A stretch of 64,000 nucleotides of DNA. It comes from JABFRZ01 sp964631945. Lineage in GTDB: Bacteria; Planctomycetota; UBA1135; GCA-002686595. Position 1 is the first letter of the stretch, and each line of letters opens with the position of its first letter. A program made the translations under genes and the position numbers. The notes under the pieces are model-generated. The model searched no databases. It saw nothing but the letters and a program-made list of their open reading frames with translations, and was not told the DNA's origin. Location: contig CAZWAY010000001.1 of assembly GCA_964631945.1 (NCBI GenBank), positions 68,155 to 132,154 on the forward strand. The letters run 5' to 3'. Of the stretch, positions 37,419-47,096 are shown one piece after another.

Positions 37419-38312
37419 CTACGTCTTCGAGGCCTGGAAGATGCTCTCGATCGCGGTGTCGAGGGCCTTGTCGAACTCGGCCGCGGACTGCTGCGCGCTC
37501 AGGCCCTCGGTCAGGGCGCGCGAGAAGCTCGCGATCATGCCGTGGTTCCTGGCCAGCTTCTTGTTCGCCTCCTCGCGCGAGTAGCCGCCCGAGAGGGCCA
37601 CGACGCGCAGCACGTTGCGGTGCTGGATGCAGTCCGTGTAGAAGTCGTCCTGGCTGGGCAGGGTCAGCTTGAGCATGACCTTCTGGTCGGGAGCCAGCTT
37701 GCCGAGCTGCGCCAGCAGTTGCTGCTTCAGGAGCACCTCGGCCTCGGCCTTCTGCGGGCTCTTGATGTCCACCTCGGGCTCGATGATCGGCACCAGGCCG
37801 GCGGCCAGGATCTGGCGGGCGACCTGGAACTGCTGCTCGACCACGGCCTTGATGCCGGCGGGGTTGGCCAGCTTGACGACCGAGCGCATCTTGGTGCCGA
37901 AGACCTCGTGCTCCTTCGCGCGCGCGAGCAGCTTGCCCAGCTCCGGCATGGCCTTCATGACCTGCACGCCGTCCTTCTCGTCGGCCAGCCCCTTGTCCAC
38001 CTTCAGGAACGGCACGACCTGCTTCACGTCCCACAGGTAGCGCGAGGTGGGCTTGCCGAGGATCGAGCGGTCCATCGTGTCCTCGAACAGGATCGCGCCC
38101 AGGATGCGCTTCCCGCTGAAGCTCGGGCTGGTGATGATGCGCGTGCGCATCTCGTGCACCTTGTCGAACATCTGCGCATCGCCCGAGTACGCGCTCTCCG
38201 GGACGCCGTACAGCTTCAACGCCTTGGGCGTGCTGCCGCCGCTCTGGTCCAGGGCCGCGATGAAACCGGGCTGGGTCTTCGCCTTCTCGAATTGCTTGTC
38301 GAACGTGCTCAT
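37419..38312 (-). CDS. fda: Fructose-bisphosphate aldolase class I
   Basis: 297 residues starting MSTFDKQFEKAKTQPGFIAA. It matches the bacterial class I aldolase (Fda type) across its length: ALDQSGGSTPKALKLYG, PFLKVDKGL, VPIIEPEVDI, VMLKLTLPSQ and VALSGGYSREEAN. The Schiff-base lysine is expected in VMLKLTLP. It cleaves fructose 1,6-bisphosphate to glyceraldehyde 3-phosphate and dihydroxyacetone phosphate in glycolysis, without a metal. The family is about 295 residues, so it is full length. Confidence 0.93.
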   Translation of the reverse strand: MSTFDKQFEKAKTQPGFIAALDQSGGSTPKALKLYGVPESAYSGDAQMFDKVHEMRTRIITSPSFSGKRILGAILFEDTMDRSILGKPTSRYLWDVKQVVPFLKVDKGLADEKDGVQVMKAMPELGKLLARAKEHEVFGTKMRSVVKLANPAGIKAVVEQQFQVARQILAAGLVPIIEPEVDIKSPQKAEAEVLLKQQLLAQLGKLAPDQKVMLKLTLPSQDDFYTDCIQHRNVLRVVALSGGYSREEANKKLARNHGMIASFSRALTEGLSAQQSAAEFDKALDTAIESIFQASKT

Positions 38313-38522
38313 GGGACTCGTGGCTTCGTGGGGCGCGCGGACCCGGACGCGATCCTCGCGCCGGAGTCTCCGGATCGGGACAGGGACGGTCCGAGAGGAT
38401 AGCGCCCCGAGCGCCGCCATCCACTCTCTCGGACCCTGGCGCCGAAGGCGGCGCTCGCGCTCGACCAGGTCGAGTTCCTGGTTCCTCGGAGCACGAAGCG
38501 CGATGCTGTAGCGCAGTCTCCC

Positions 38523-40448
38523 ATGCTCGCACGACTGTCGAGGGCGTCGCGCTTCCTCCTGGAGCGCTGGATCCAGCAGGGGGTCCCGAGCCAGCTGCTC
38601 TTGATGGCGGCCCTGATCGCGCTGGTGTCGCTGGTCGGGGGCCTCGTGGCCTGGGCCGCGACCCCGGGCTTCGCGAGCCCGTCGGAGGCGATCTGGTGGG
38701 CGTTCCTGCGACTCACCGATCCGGGCTATCTGGGCGACGACGCGGGCGCGGTCCTGCGCGTGATCTCGACCATGATCACGATCCTGGGCTACGTGATCTT
38801 CATGGGGTCGCTGATCGCCATCATGACCCAGTGGCTGGCGCTGACCCTGCGCAAGCTCGAGAGCGGCCTGACGCCGATCTCGATGAAGCACCACGTCGTG
38901 ATCCTGGGCTGGACGAACCGCACTCCGGAGATCGTCCTCAAGCTGCTGGCCGCGCGCGGCAGGCTGCAGCGCTTCCTGGCCCGGCGCGCGACCGGCAAGC
39001 TGCGCATCGTCATCCTCTCCGATCAGGTCGGGGCCGAGCGCCGGCTCGAGCTGCGCGATCACCTGGGCGTCCACTGGAACGAGAGCCAGGTCTTCCTGCG
39101 CTCGGGTTCCTCCCAGCAGCTCGACCACCTGAAACGGCTCGACCTGGGCCGGGCCGCGGCCGTGCTCGTGCCCGGGGCCGACTTCGAGCTGGGCGGGGCC
39201 GAGTCGACCGACACGCGCGTGATCAAGACGCTGCTGACGGTCGCCAGCCTGCTGCGGGCGCAGGAGCAGGGCGAGCGACCGCACGTCGTGGCCGAGATCT
39301 TCGACCCGCTCAAGGTGTCGCTGGCGCGCAGCGCGGTCGGCGAGCGCATCGAGGTGATCTCGAGCGACCACGTGATCAGCCGCCTGCTCTCGCAGAGCCT
39401 GCGCCACCGCGGCCTGGCGCAGGTGCTGCTGGGCATCCTGTCCCACCGCCAGGGAAACTCGCTCTACCTGCGCAAGTTCCCGGAGTTCGCGGGGCTCGTG
39501 CCGCACGCGCTGCACGGCGCGTTCCCGCGGGCGATCGTGCTCGGGTTCGTGCGCGCCGACGACGAGAACCGCAGGATCGACCTGGATCCCCACAGCCAGA
39601 CGACCCTCGAGCAGGGCGACTTCCTGGTGCTGCTGGCCGAGAGCTTCGAGCGCTGCGCCCCGCTCGCGCTGCGGCCGCAGACGCCTCCACCCGCGCGCCT
39701 GGCGCTCCCGCCCAGGCGGGCCCAGGCGCGCGTGCACCGCATCCTGGCCCTCGGCTGGAGCTACAAGATCGGAGCACTGGCGGTCGAGCTCGATGAGTCT
39801 CTGGCCGGCCGCTTCGAGCTCACCGTCATGTCCCGGGTCGCGACCGCGGAGCGCGAGCGCTGGCTCGAACGCGTCGTTTTCTCCCGGGAGCGCGTGCGCA
39901 TCGAGCACCTCGAAGGCGACTACGGGATGGAGCGTGACCTCGCCAAGCTGGACCTGTCGAGCTTCGACAACGTCGTCTTCCTGGCCGGCGGCCTGGCGGC
40001 CTCTGGCGAGGAGGCCGATGCGCGCACGATCCTGGGCTACGTGCTGCTGCGGGCAGCCCTGAAGGGCGTGCCCAGGCCGCCGGAGATCCTGGTCGAGCTG
40101 CTCGATCCCGACAACTCGCACCTCTTCGACGAGAGTCAGGACGTGTGCCTCGTGACCCCGCGCGTCCTGAGCCACCTCCTGGCCCACGTCACCCTGCGAC
40201 CGGAGCTGAACGCCGTCTTCGACGAGCTGTTCTGCGCGGGTGGCTACGAGATCGAGCTGTGGGCGGCGAGCGAGCTGGAGCTCTCCGGAACGAACGTCAC
40301 CTTCCCGGAGATCCAGGCCCGAGCCCTCGAGCACGGCGTGATCGCGCTCGGGGTGGTGCGCGCGACGCACGGGGTCGAGCTCAACCCCGAGCGTGAGAAG
40401 AGCTTCGCGCTGGGCGAGGCCGACCAGCTCGTCGTGCTCGCCGGGTAG
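38523..40448 (+). CDS. CASTOR/POLLUX-type ion channel
   Basis: 641 residues. The N-terminus has three hydrophobic helices and a pore-like segment (AIWWAFLRLTDPGYLGDDAG). Then come two RCK-like nucleotide-binding domains: HHVVILGWTNRTPEIVLKLL near residue 120 and VHRILALGWSYKIGALAVEL near 405. This is the layout of CASTOR/POLLUX/SYM8 channels, first known in plants and common in bacteria. Probable monovalent cation channel in the inner membrane, regulated by ligand at the RCK domains. It diverges from the aldolase gene across about 210 bp. Confidence 0.85.
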   Translation: MLARLSRASRFLLERWIQQGVPSQLLLMAALIALVSLVGGLVAWAATPGFASPSEAIWWAFLRLTDPGYLGDDAGAVLRVISTMITILGYVIFMGSLIAIMTQWLALTLRKLESGLTPISMKHHVVILGWTNRTPEIVLKLLAARGRLQRFLARRATGKLRIVILSDQVGAERRLELRDHLGVHWNESQVFLRSGSSQQLDHLKRLDLGRAAAVLVPGADFELGGAESTDTRVIKTLLTVASLLRAQEQGERPHVVAEIFDPLKVSLARSAVGERIEVISSDHVISRLLSQSLRHRGLAQVLLGILSHRQGNSLYLRKFPEFAGLVPHALHGAFPRAIVLGFVRADDENRRIDLDPHSQTTLEQGDFLVLLAESFERCAPLALRPQTPPPARLALPPRRAQARVHRILALGWSYKIGALAVELDESLAGRFELTVMSRVATAERERWLERVVFSRERVRIEHLEGDYGMERDLAKLDLSSFDNVVFLAGGLAASGEEADARTILGYVLLRAALKGVPRPPEILVELLDPDNSHLFDESQDVCLVTPRVLSHLLAHVTLRPELNAVFDELFCAGGYEIELWAASELELSGTNVTFPEIQARALEHGVIALGVVRATHGVELNPEREKSFALGEADQLVVLAG

Positions 40449-40609
40449 GCGAGCTGCGGGCCTTGCCGCGAGAAGCGGCTTGGATGGCGGCGATCAGGGT
40501 CGGCCCGCGCCACGACGCGCGCAGTGCGAGCCGACCCTTGCGTCCGGAGTGACGCGTTCTCGGGCCATGGTGTCCTGGGACCGCAGTTCGCACGCGGATC
40601 CCGCTCGCA

Positions 40610-41722
40610 CTATGGCCGGCTGTCCGCGAGAGTCGTCTGGCCGCAGCAGTCGCCACTGTGCCCGATCGAGAGGCCGGCCTGCAGGATCGTGCCGTCGATG
40701 AGGTCATCGTCGTACTGGGAGGCGTTGACCTGCCACTTCACGGCATGCCCCTGGACGTAGTAGTTGAGTCCGACGCCGACGATGCTCGCGTCGGCCTCGT
40801 TGTCGAGGTCCTGGAAGCGTCCGAAGACTTCGAACTGATCGTTGATGAGGTAGCCCAGGGTCGCCGAGAAGGGCGTGGCGTCCTCGGTGACGTTGCCGAG
40901 CGCGCGGCTGGCCAGCTCCTCGTCCGCGTCCAGGATCTCGGCATGCAGGCTGAACTGGTCGAGCGTGGTGTAGGCATCGAGCGCGACCGCCGAGCCGAAG
41001 TCCGAGCCGGCGATGTCGCTGTCGTCCTTGAAGTAGCCGACTCCGAAGGTTCCGTTGAAGCCCTGGGCGCCCAGCGCGCCTTCGTGCTGCTTGGCACCTT
41101 GGCCGACCTTGAACTCTCCGCGCGCGACGATGCCCAGGCCGTCGGTCTTGCTGTCGGCCCCGTTCTGCACCGCGATCTTGCCGTGGAAGGCACCGAAATC
41201 ACCCGTGATGGCCACGCCGGGCTGGTACGCACCCGGGAAGGAGAACAGGTAGCCGATGCGCGTGCGGTCGATCATTGCCAGACCGCCGTCGCCCACGTTC
41301 CCGCTGGCGACCAGCGGACACTTGTACTGCCCGACGTACAGGTAGACCTGATCGGCGAGCGCCTTGCGGATCCACGCGTCGCGTAGCTCGATCGTCTGGA
41401 CGCCGTCGTCGGGGATGAGCGGGAAGGCCGTGGCCTCGCCGGCGTCGAGCTTGATGAACGCCTCGTAGCCCGCCACCTCGGCCGAGAACCAGAGCTGTGC
41501 GTCGTAGATGCGGAAGGCCTGGACGTCCTCGTTGGGCACCGCCGACAGCTCATCGTCCGCGATGTCGAGATAGGCCCGCAGGAGGCCGCCCACGCGCATC
41601 GATCCGAGCACGTCGAAGGATTGGGCCAGGGCGGAGAGCGGCACGCCGGGCGCCGGGTCCTCCGCGCCGTTGCCGGAGCTGGGTGCGAACAGGAAGAGCA
41701 GCGGGATCATGGGCAGAGTCAT
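40610..41722 (-). CDS. OprP/OprO-like porin
   Basis: 370 residues. A short signal peptide (MTLPMIPLLFLFAPSSG) is followed by alternating beta strands typical of phosphate-selective porins O and P: YEAFIKLDAGEATAF, DQVYLYVGQYKCPLVASGN, RTRIGYLFSFPGAYQPGVAI and EVFGRFQDLDNEADASIVGV. Such porins are outer-membrane 16-strand trimers. No phosphate genes adjoin it; the Pit operon is 10 kb away. The frame stays open upstream of 41722 only as a shadow. Confidence 0.8.
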   Translation of the reverse strand: MTLPMIPLLFLFAPSSGNGAEDPAPGVPLSALAQSFDVLGSMRVGGLLRAYLDIADDELSAVPNEDVQAFRIYDAQLWFSAEVAGYEAFIKLDAGEATAFPLIPDDGVQTIELRDAWIRKALADQVYLYVGQYKCPLVASGNVGDGGLAMIDRTRIGYLFSFPGAYQPGVAITGDFGAFHGKIAVQNGADSKTDGLGIVARGEFKVGQGAKQHEGALGAQGFNGTFGVGYFKDDSDIAGSDFGSAVALDAYTTLDQFSLHAEILDADEELASRALGNVTEDATPFSATLGYLINDQFEVFGRFQDLDNEADASIVGVGLNYYVQGHAVKWQVNASQYDDDLIDGTILQAGLSIGHSGDCCGQTTLADSRP

Positions 41723-41879
41723 GGGTTGGCCCGGGGTGGCAGGGTGGCTGGGGAACGAACCGAGAGCTCGGCGTCGTTGGGCTGGGCTCGTGAGCGAGCG
41801 GCCTGCAGGTGGAACGCAAGCCTCATCCCCGAACCCCGCCGGATAGTGGTGGTTTTTCGGAGTGCGCGGCGCTCCGAGC

Positions 41880-43208
41880 TCAGTCCCGGAAGTCGACGTT
41901 CTGGAGGATCGTCTGGCCGATGCAGCGGCCCTGCTCCAGCCCACGCTCGATGGCGGCGCGGTAGTGGATGCCGCCATAGAGGCGCGAGATCGCGGCTTCG
42001 TTGGCCGCCTCGTCGATGCTCGTGAACGGGCGCGCCGGCAGCCCGGCGCCGTCGTGGGTGTGGTCGGTGAATGCCACGGTCCCGAGCAGGTCCTCCAGCA
42101 CGAAGGCCGCGGCGCCGGACTGCGTGGAATGGCCCGAGGTGAACTCGGCGAAGGGCGGCGTGCCGATGAAGCTCGTCCAGGCGGGGTCGTTGATCGGTCC
42201 GGCCGCGTCACGGATGTAGGTGACCGGACGCAGCAGGTTGTAGGTGAACTTGATCTCCCAGCAGGAGATGAAGGCATCCGCCACGGCGAGGCCGAGCTTG
42301 GCATAGGCCTCGGCGGCCACGTCCAGGGCGAGGTCCTCCTGGGCCAGGATCTGACCCAGGATGCTGACCCAGTGCCCGGGCGGCGTCAGAGTGCCGCCGC
42401 CATCCGCCCAGAAGAGCGCGATCGCCTGCTGATCCGCCGTCAGATTGTTGCCCACGTCGTAGACCTCCTGGGCCTCGAGCGCGAAGGCGGATCCGGCCGC
42501 GAGCGAGAAGCTCGGGTGCGGCAACGGCGCGCACTCCGCGCCGAACAGCAGCACGAACGGCCGCAGGTTCCCCCAGCAGGGCTCGAGCGGAGTGGCCACG
42601 AAGCCCGGCGGGGTCGGCACCCACAAACCCGTGCCCGTGGGCGGGGTGAAGGCGCAGTCGTTCCACTGCGCGTATCCGTCGTCGTCCGCCCAGGCGAGGA
42701 GCGCCGCCGCCAAGGCCTGCCCGTCCAGGATCGAACGCTGTAGCGTGGCCGCATCGACCTGCAGCGCGAACTCGTCCTCGAGCTCCTGCTCCTTGTCGAG
42801 GATCGCCTGCAGCGTGGGCGCCGAGGCTCCGGCGAAGACGCCCGTCAGCACGGCGGACATCGCGGCGTTCGCGAGTGCTGGCCAGTGCTGCCTGCCCGGG
42901 GTCCGGGCCGGCAACGCGGCAAGCCCGTTGAGCTGGCCCACGAGCGAGCGGTGGTCCGGCATGCCCCCGACCACGGCCTCGTAGAAGGTCACGCCGGCAT
43001 AGCCGATGCGGCGCGAGGCCTCGGGCGGGTTCAAGTTCTCGGCGTCGATCGCATCCCTGAGCTGGTCGAACCAGCGCTTGGCCAGCGTGTGGTCGAAGGT
43101 CGCGGTCGCGACCGATCCCCCGCCGCCGCTGCTGTCATGGCAGGCCCCGACGATGAGCAGGAGAGCGAGGGCTGACGAGGAGGCTAGTTGACGTGATGAG
43201 CTCGACAT
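41880..43208 (-). CDS. Vanadium-dependent haloperoxidase (PAP2 superfamily) lipoprotein
   Basis: 442 residues. The start at 43208 (MSSSSRQLASSSALALLLIVGAC) gives a lipobox. The vanadate or phosphate site is visible in order: KFTYNLLRPVTYIRD (Lys, Arg), EFTSGHSTQSGAA (Ser-Gly-His) and RLYGGIHYRAAIERG (Arg, His). These match secreted vanadium haloperoxidase-like proteins common in marine bacteria. It could halogenate organics with H2O2 or act as a phosphatase. It diverges from the next gene. Confidence 0.88.
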   Translation of the reverse strand: MSSSSRQLASSSALALLLIVGACHDSSGGGGSVATATFDHTLAKRWFDQLRDAIDAENLNPPEASRRIGYAGVTFYEAVVGGMPDHRSLVGQLNGLAALPARTPGRQHWPALANAAMSAVLTGVFAGASAPTLQAILDKEQELEDEFALQVDAATLQRSILDGQALAAALLAWADDDGYAQWNDCAFTPPTGTGLWVPTPPGFVATPLEPCWGNLRPFVLLFGAECAPLPHPSFSLAAGSAFALEAQEVYDVGNNLTADQQAIALFWADGGGTLTPPGHWVSILGQILAQEDLALDVAAEAYAKLGLAVADAFISCWEIKFTYNLLRPVTYIRDAAGPINDPAWTSFIGTPPFAEFTSGHSTQSGAAAFVLEDLLGTVAFTDHTHDGAGLPARPFTSIDEAANEAAISRLYGGIHYRAAIERGLEQGRCIGQTILQNVDFRD

Positions 43209-43280
43209 ATCTTCTCTTGGACGAGCGAGGGTTGCGTCCTCTGCGCTGCCTCGGTCAACGCAAACTCCCGCTCGTTTCCC

Positions 43281-44318
43281 GTGAAAAAGACCGAACTTGC
43301 CGATCCGGCCCGCTCGGGCCGCGCCACCGCATGGGGGTGGGCGGGGCTCGTGTTCGTGGCCGGTGGACTGCTGTGGCTCCGCTCCGTCGGACGCACGGCG
43401 CCCGGTTCCGTGGCGCGCATCCCGCTGGCTTCCGTGGACGAACCAGGGACGCCGCCCGCCGACGACCCGGGAACCCCGACTCGGGCGGCGGAGGAGTTCG
43501 CGAGCCCCGAACGCGTGGCAACGAGGGCCGAGCCGGAGATCGCGCGTCTGGCGCTGCGCATCGTGCACGACGGACGCGCGCCTGCGACGGGCCCGACGCT
43601 CGTCGTGCTGCGGAAGCACGCTGGCGAGCCCGTGGCCGAGCTCGAGCTCGTGGGCGAACGGCAGTGGGGCGAGCTCGAGTGCCCGCCGGGAGACTACGAA
43701 GTCCTGGCGGAGCACCCCGGTCCCCCGCCCCTCTCCACTGGACCGCTCGAGATCCGGTTGGGTCCAGGCGCGCGCGAGGAGCTCGAACTGCGCCTCCTTC
43801 CGGTGCGCTCGTTGCGCGGCTCGGTCGTGGACACGAATGGGAGCGAGGTGTCCGACCTGCCGCTCGCGCTCGAACTCGGCGGAAAGCCGCGCGCTCGAGC
43901 GAACTCGGGGCCCACGGGGCACTTCTCGTTCTCACCGCTCCCCGAGGGTGACTACGTGTTGATCGTCGGCGACCCGCGCGGCCCGATCGTCCCCCGCGTC
44001 CTCGTGCGGCTGGAGGCGGAGTCGTCCGAGCGCACCGTCGTCGTCCCACCGTTGCTCGAACTCGAGGTGCAGGTAGTGGACGAGCACGGTCTGGGGGTCG
44101 GCGCCGCAGCCGTCGAGGGCAAGGGCGAATCGGGCGGCCGGCTGAGCGGCGAGACCGACGCCACCGGGCGTCTGCGCGCGGGCCGCTTGCCGGCAGGCAA
44201 GTACCGGGTGTTCGCGAGCCAGCCGGACATCGGGCGCGGCAACGCGATCTTCGAACTGACCTCCGAATCGCGTGCGCCACTCGTGATCCGCCTGCTCACG
44301 GGTCGCCCGCCGCGCTAG
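43281..44318 (+). CDS. Membrane-anchored carboxypeptidase-regulatory-like protein
   Basis: 345 residues from a GTG start. One N-terminal helix (WAGLVFVAGGLLWLRSVG) anchors an extracytoplasmic part with two or three repeated Ig-like modules: SLRGSVVDTNGSEVSDLPL, GHFSFSPLPEGDYVLIVGD, EVQVVDEHGLGVGAAAVEG and GRLRAGRLPAGKYRVFA. These are carboxypeptidase-regulatory-like folds. No enzyme domain is attached. Function unknown. Confidence 0.7.
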   Translation: MKKTELADPARSGRATAWGWAGLVFVAGGLLWLRSVGRTAPGSVARIPLASVDEPGTPPADDPGTPTRAAEEFASPERVATRAEPEIARLALRIVHDGRAPATGPTLVVLRKHAGEPVAELELVGERQWGELECPPGDYEVLAEHPGPPPLSTGPLEIRLGPGAREELELRLLPVRSLRGSVVDTNGSEVSDLPLALELGGKPRARANSGPTGHFSFSPLPEGDYVLIVGDPRGPIVPRVLVRLEAESSERTVVVPPLLELEVQVVDEHGLGVGAAAVEGKGESGGRLSGETDATGRLRAGRLPAGKYRVFASQPDIGRGNAIFELTSESRAPLVIRLLTGRPPR

Positions 44319-44436
44319 ACGTCGGCGTCCCGGCCTCGGTCGACGCAGAAAGGGGCAAAACGATCCGCGCCCACCGTCACCCGAAGGCGCGACTACCCCA
44401 CCTTCGTCCGGCCGCGTTCCGTGCTGAACCGACCAT

Positions 44437-44494
44437 CGCGGGCCCGCGGCCCCTTCTTCGAGCGGAGACCCGGGCCCGCGGCCTTCAGGCCGCG
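44437..44494. repeat. GC-rich palindrome and hairpin in intergenic region
   Basis: Within the 281-bp gap at 44319-44599 a 12-bp palindrome (44437-44448) and a hairpin (7-bp arms around a TTCA loop at 44477-44494) share a GGGCCCGCGGCC core. There is no T-run, so a classical terminator is not supported. It may be a regulatory or RNA structure. The rest of this gap shows nothing else. Confidence 0.45.
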
Positions 44495-44599
44495 TCGGGA
44501 GGACTCGAGGTACTCGATCTCCCGGAGCGGCGCGCGCCACTCCCACGCTTGACACCATCTCGCCACGCCTCGACCATGGAACCCGCCCGAGGGGCGAAC

Positions 44600-46843
44600 A
44601 TGGCGACCGCCGTGCCCCAGGAGGAAGGACCAGCGACGGCCGCCGCGCGCTGCCCGTGGGTTCAGGCTTTCGTGTTGCTGGTCGCCAGCGCGGCCTGCTA
44701 CGCGAACAGTCTCTCGGTCCCGTTCCTGTTCGACGACCCGCTGCCGGAGACTCGGCTCGAGTTCCGCTACCGTTCGCTGGTCTGGGGCTCATTCGCGCTG
44801 AACCGCATGGTGAGCGGGGCCGCGCCCTGGAGCTACCACGTCTTCAACGTGCTCGTGCACCTGGGCTGTGGGCTGCTGCTGCTCGGCGTGCTGCGGCGCG
44901 CCATCGCCAGCGTGGCTCCGCAGCTCGCAGCCCGGACGCGGGCCGGCCTCGCTTTCACCGCGACGCTGCTGTGGCTGTGTCATCCATTGCAGACCGAGTC
45001 GGTGACCTACCTCAGCCAGCGCGCCGAAGCGCTGGGAGCCCTGTGGTACCTGGCGACGCTGTACGCCTTCCTGCGCTACCGCTCCGCGCCGGACGGACGC
45101 GTTTGGGCCGGGCTGTGCTTTGCCAGCCTGGCGCTCGGCTTCGCCACCAAGGAGACCATCGCGACCGCGCCCGTGGTTCTGCTGCTCGCCGATCTGGTCT
45201 TGCTCGACGGACGGCCGCGCGAGAACTGGCGCCGGAGGCGCGCATTCTTCGGCGGAATGGCGCTCGTTTCGCTCGCGCTGTTCGGCGCGTTCATCCTGCC
45301 CGTGCTCTTCGCCTCGAAAACGAGTAGCGGATTCGACCTGCAGGCGAGCATCCGTCCTCTCGAGTACGCCCGCTCGCAGCCCGGGATCGTGCTGCACTAC
45401 CTGCGCCTCGCTTTCTGGCCCCGGCCACTGGTCTTCGACTACGCCTGGCCGGTCGCGCGAGGAGCCGCGGCCATCGTGCCGTCGGCCCTGGTGATCCTGG
45501 CCCTGCTCCTGCTCGCGCTCGCGCTCCTGGCGCGACGCTCCTGGATCGGCTTCGCCCTGGCCTGGTTCTTCGTCCTGCTTGCGCCGACCTCGAGCATCGT
45601 CCCGATCGCCGACCTGGCCTTCGAGCACCGCACCTACCTGCCGCTGGCGAGCCCGGTCCTGCTCGCGGTGGTGGGCGCGTGGTGGGCCTGCTCGCGCTGG
45701 CTCCCCGGCTTGCCGCGCCTGCGCCCGGCGCTTGCCCTGTCGGCCGCGCTCGCGCTGGCGGTCGTGACCGTGCGTCGCAACCAGGAGTACGCCTCGGCCA
45801 CGCGGCTCTGGCAGACCGTGGTCGAGCGCGCGCCGCACAACGCACGCGCCCTCGTCAACCTCGGCGATTGTCTCCTGAAGGAGGAGCGCTACGCCGATGC
45901 GCGCACGGTGCTCGAGGAGGCGCTGCGCCTGGATCCCGACAATGACGCTCCCTACGCCACGCTCGGCGCCTGTTACCTGGCCGAGGAACGCTTCGGTGAG
46001 GCGCGCGCGGCGCTGGAGAACGCCCTGCGCCTGAATCCACGCTCCTACTGGGCCTACAACAACCTCGGCGCCCTTTGCCTTCGCCTGCACGAGCTGGACC
46101 AGGCAGAGCAGTACCTGCAGCAGGCCCTGAGCCTCACCGATCAGGGCTTCCTCCACACCACGCTCGGCCACATTCTGTTCGCGAAGGGCGAGTTCGACCA
46201 GGCCGAGACGCACCTACGCCTGGCGCTCGGGCGTAACGAGCAGGACGCTCAGGCGCACCTGTGGTTGGCGAACACGCTCCAGGTGTCGAAGCAGCCGGCC
46301 GAAGCCGAGCGGCACTTCTTGCGCTGCCTGCAGCTCGACCCTGGGCTGCAGGACGCGCACATCAACCTGGCCGCGCTGCTGGCGGCCCAGGGCAGGCACA
46401 CCGAAGCGCTCCTGCACGACGAACGAGCGCTGGCCATCCAGCCGAACATGGCGCTCGAGTTCGTCAACCTCGGATCGCAACTGGCGGCCCTCGGCCGGCA
46501 CGCCAAGGCGCTGGACGCCTATCGCCAGGCCCTGGCTCTGGACCCCGATTTCGCCGAGGCGCACATCGGTTTCGCGCGGACGGTGGTCGCGAAGGCGGAC
46601 GCCAGTCCGGCGGAGCGCTCCGACGCCGTGCACCAGGCAGAGCAGGCCAACGTGCTGGCGGGCGGCCGGCGCGCGGACGTGCTCGAGACGCTCGCCAAGG
46701 CCTGCGCCGCCACGGGTGACTTCGACCGCGCCCGCATGGTCCTGCGCGAGGCCCTCGCGCTTCCAGGTCCAAGCAAGAACCCCATCCTCGGAGCCCGTCT
46801 GCGCGAGCTCCTGGGAGAGTACGAAGCTCAGGGCGAGAACTAG
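44600..46843 (+). CDS. GT-C-type membrane protein with C-terminal TPR repeats
   Basis: 747 residues. The ATG at 44600 has GAGGGG five bases upstream; an ATG at 44576 lacks one. Residues about 15-400 contain roughly ten helices and the loop SVPFLFDDPL, with HPLQTESVTYLSQRAEALGAL, which is typical of TMTC-like O-mannosyltransferases. Residues 410-700 are about eight TPR units (ARALVNLGDCLLKEERYADA, AYNNLGALCLRLHELDQAEQ). The combination resembles TMTC proteins. Substrate unknown. Confidence 0.8.
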   Translation: MATAVPQEEGPATAAARCPWVQAFVLLVASAACYANSLSVPFLFDDPLPETRLEFRYRSLVWGSFALNRMVSGAAPWSYHVFNVLVHLGCGLLLLGVLRRAIASVAPQLAARTRAGLAFTATLLWLCHPLQTESVTYLSQRAEALGALWYLATLYAFLRYRSAPDGRVWAGLCFASLALGFATKETIATAPVVLLLADLVLLDGRPRENWRRRRAFFGGMALVSLALFGAFILPVLFASKTSSGFDLQASIRPLEYARSQPGIVLHYLRLAFWPRPLVFDYAWPVARGAAAIVPSALVILALLLLALALLARRSWIGFALAWFFVLLAPTSSIVPIADLAFEHRTYLPLASPVLLAVVGAWWACSRWLPGLPRLRPALALSAALALAVVTVRRNQEYASATRLWQTVVERAPHNARALVNLGDCLLKEERYADARTVLEEALRLDPDNDAPYATLGACYLAEERFGEARAALENALRLNPRSYWAYNNLGALCLRLHELDQAEQYLQQALSLTDQGFLHTTLGHILFAKGEFDQAETHLRLALGRNEQDAQAHLWLANTLQVSKQPAEAERHFLRCLQLDPGLQDAHINLAALLAAQGRHTEALLHDERALAIQPNMALEFVNLGSQLAALGRHAKALDAYRQALALDPDFAEAHIGFARTVVAKADASPAERSDAVHQAEQANVLAGGRRADVLETLAKACAATGDFDRARMVLREALALPGPSKNPILGARLRELLGEYEAQGEN

Positions 46844-46931
46844 GGCAGCGGAGCGGGCCTGGCTGGACTCGGGAGGCGCGTGGGCGTAGTTTCGAACGCT
46901 CCGACACCCTCTGACACGGAGATCGAGAGCC

Positions 46932-47033
46932 ATGGGCGAGAAGAAGCAGAAGAAGGAAGTCAAGAAGCCGAAGACGGCCAAGAAGATCAAACCCGAGAAC
47001 CTCCCGCCGCACCTCAAGCAGCCGCCCAAGTAG
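46932..47033 (+). CDS. Small Lys-rich peptide (33 residues)
   Basis: The ATG at 46932 begins a 33-codon frame, MGEKKQKKEVKKPKTAKKIK and then PENLPPHLKQPPK, ending in TAG. It is highly basic in its first 20 residues and Pro-rich at the end. GGAG lies about 11 bases upstream. Similar small Lys-rich proteins occur in other bacteria; a nucleic-acid-associated role is a guess. Too short for most gene callers. Confidence 0.55.
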   Translation: MGEKKQKKEVKKPKTAKKIKPENLPPHLKQPPK

Positions 47034-47096
47034 TCCGCCTTCGATGGCGGCGAGCCAGGATGGCTGCGGAGCTTTCGCCGTCGCGGGACGACGGGC

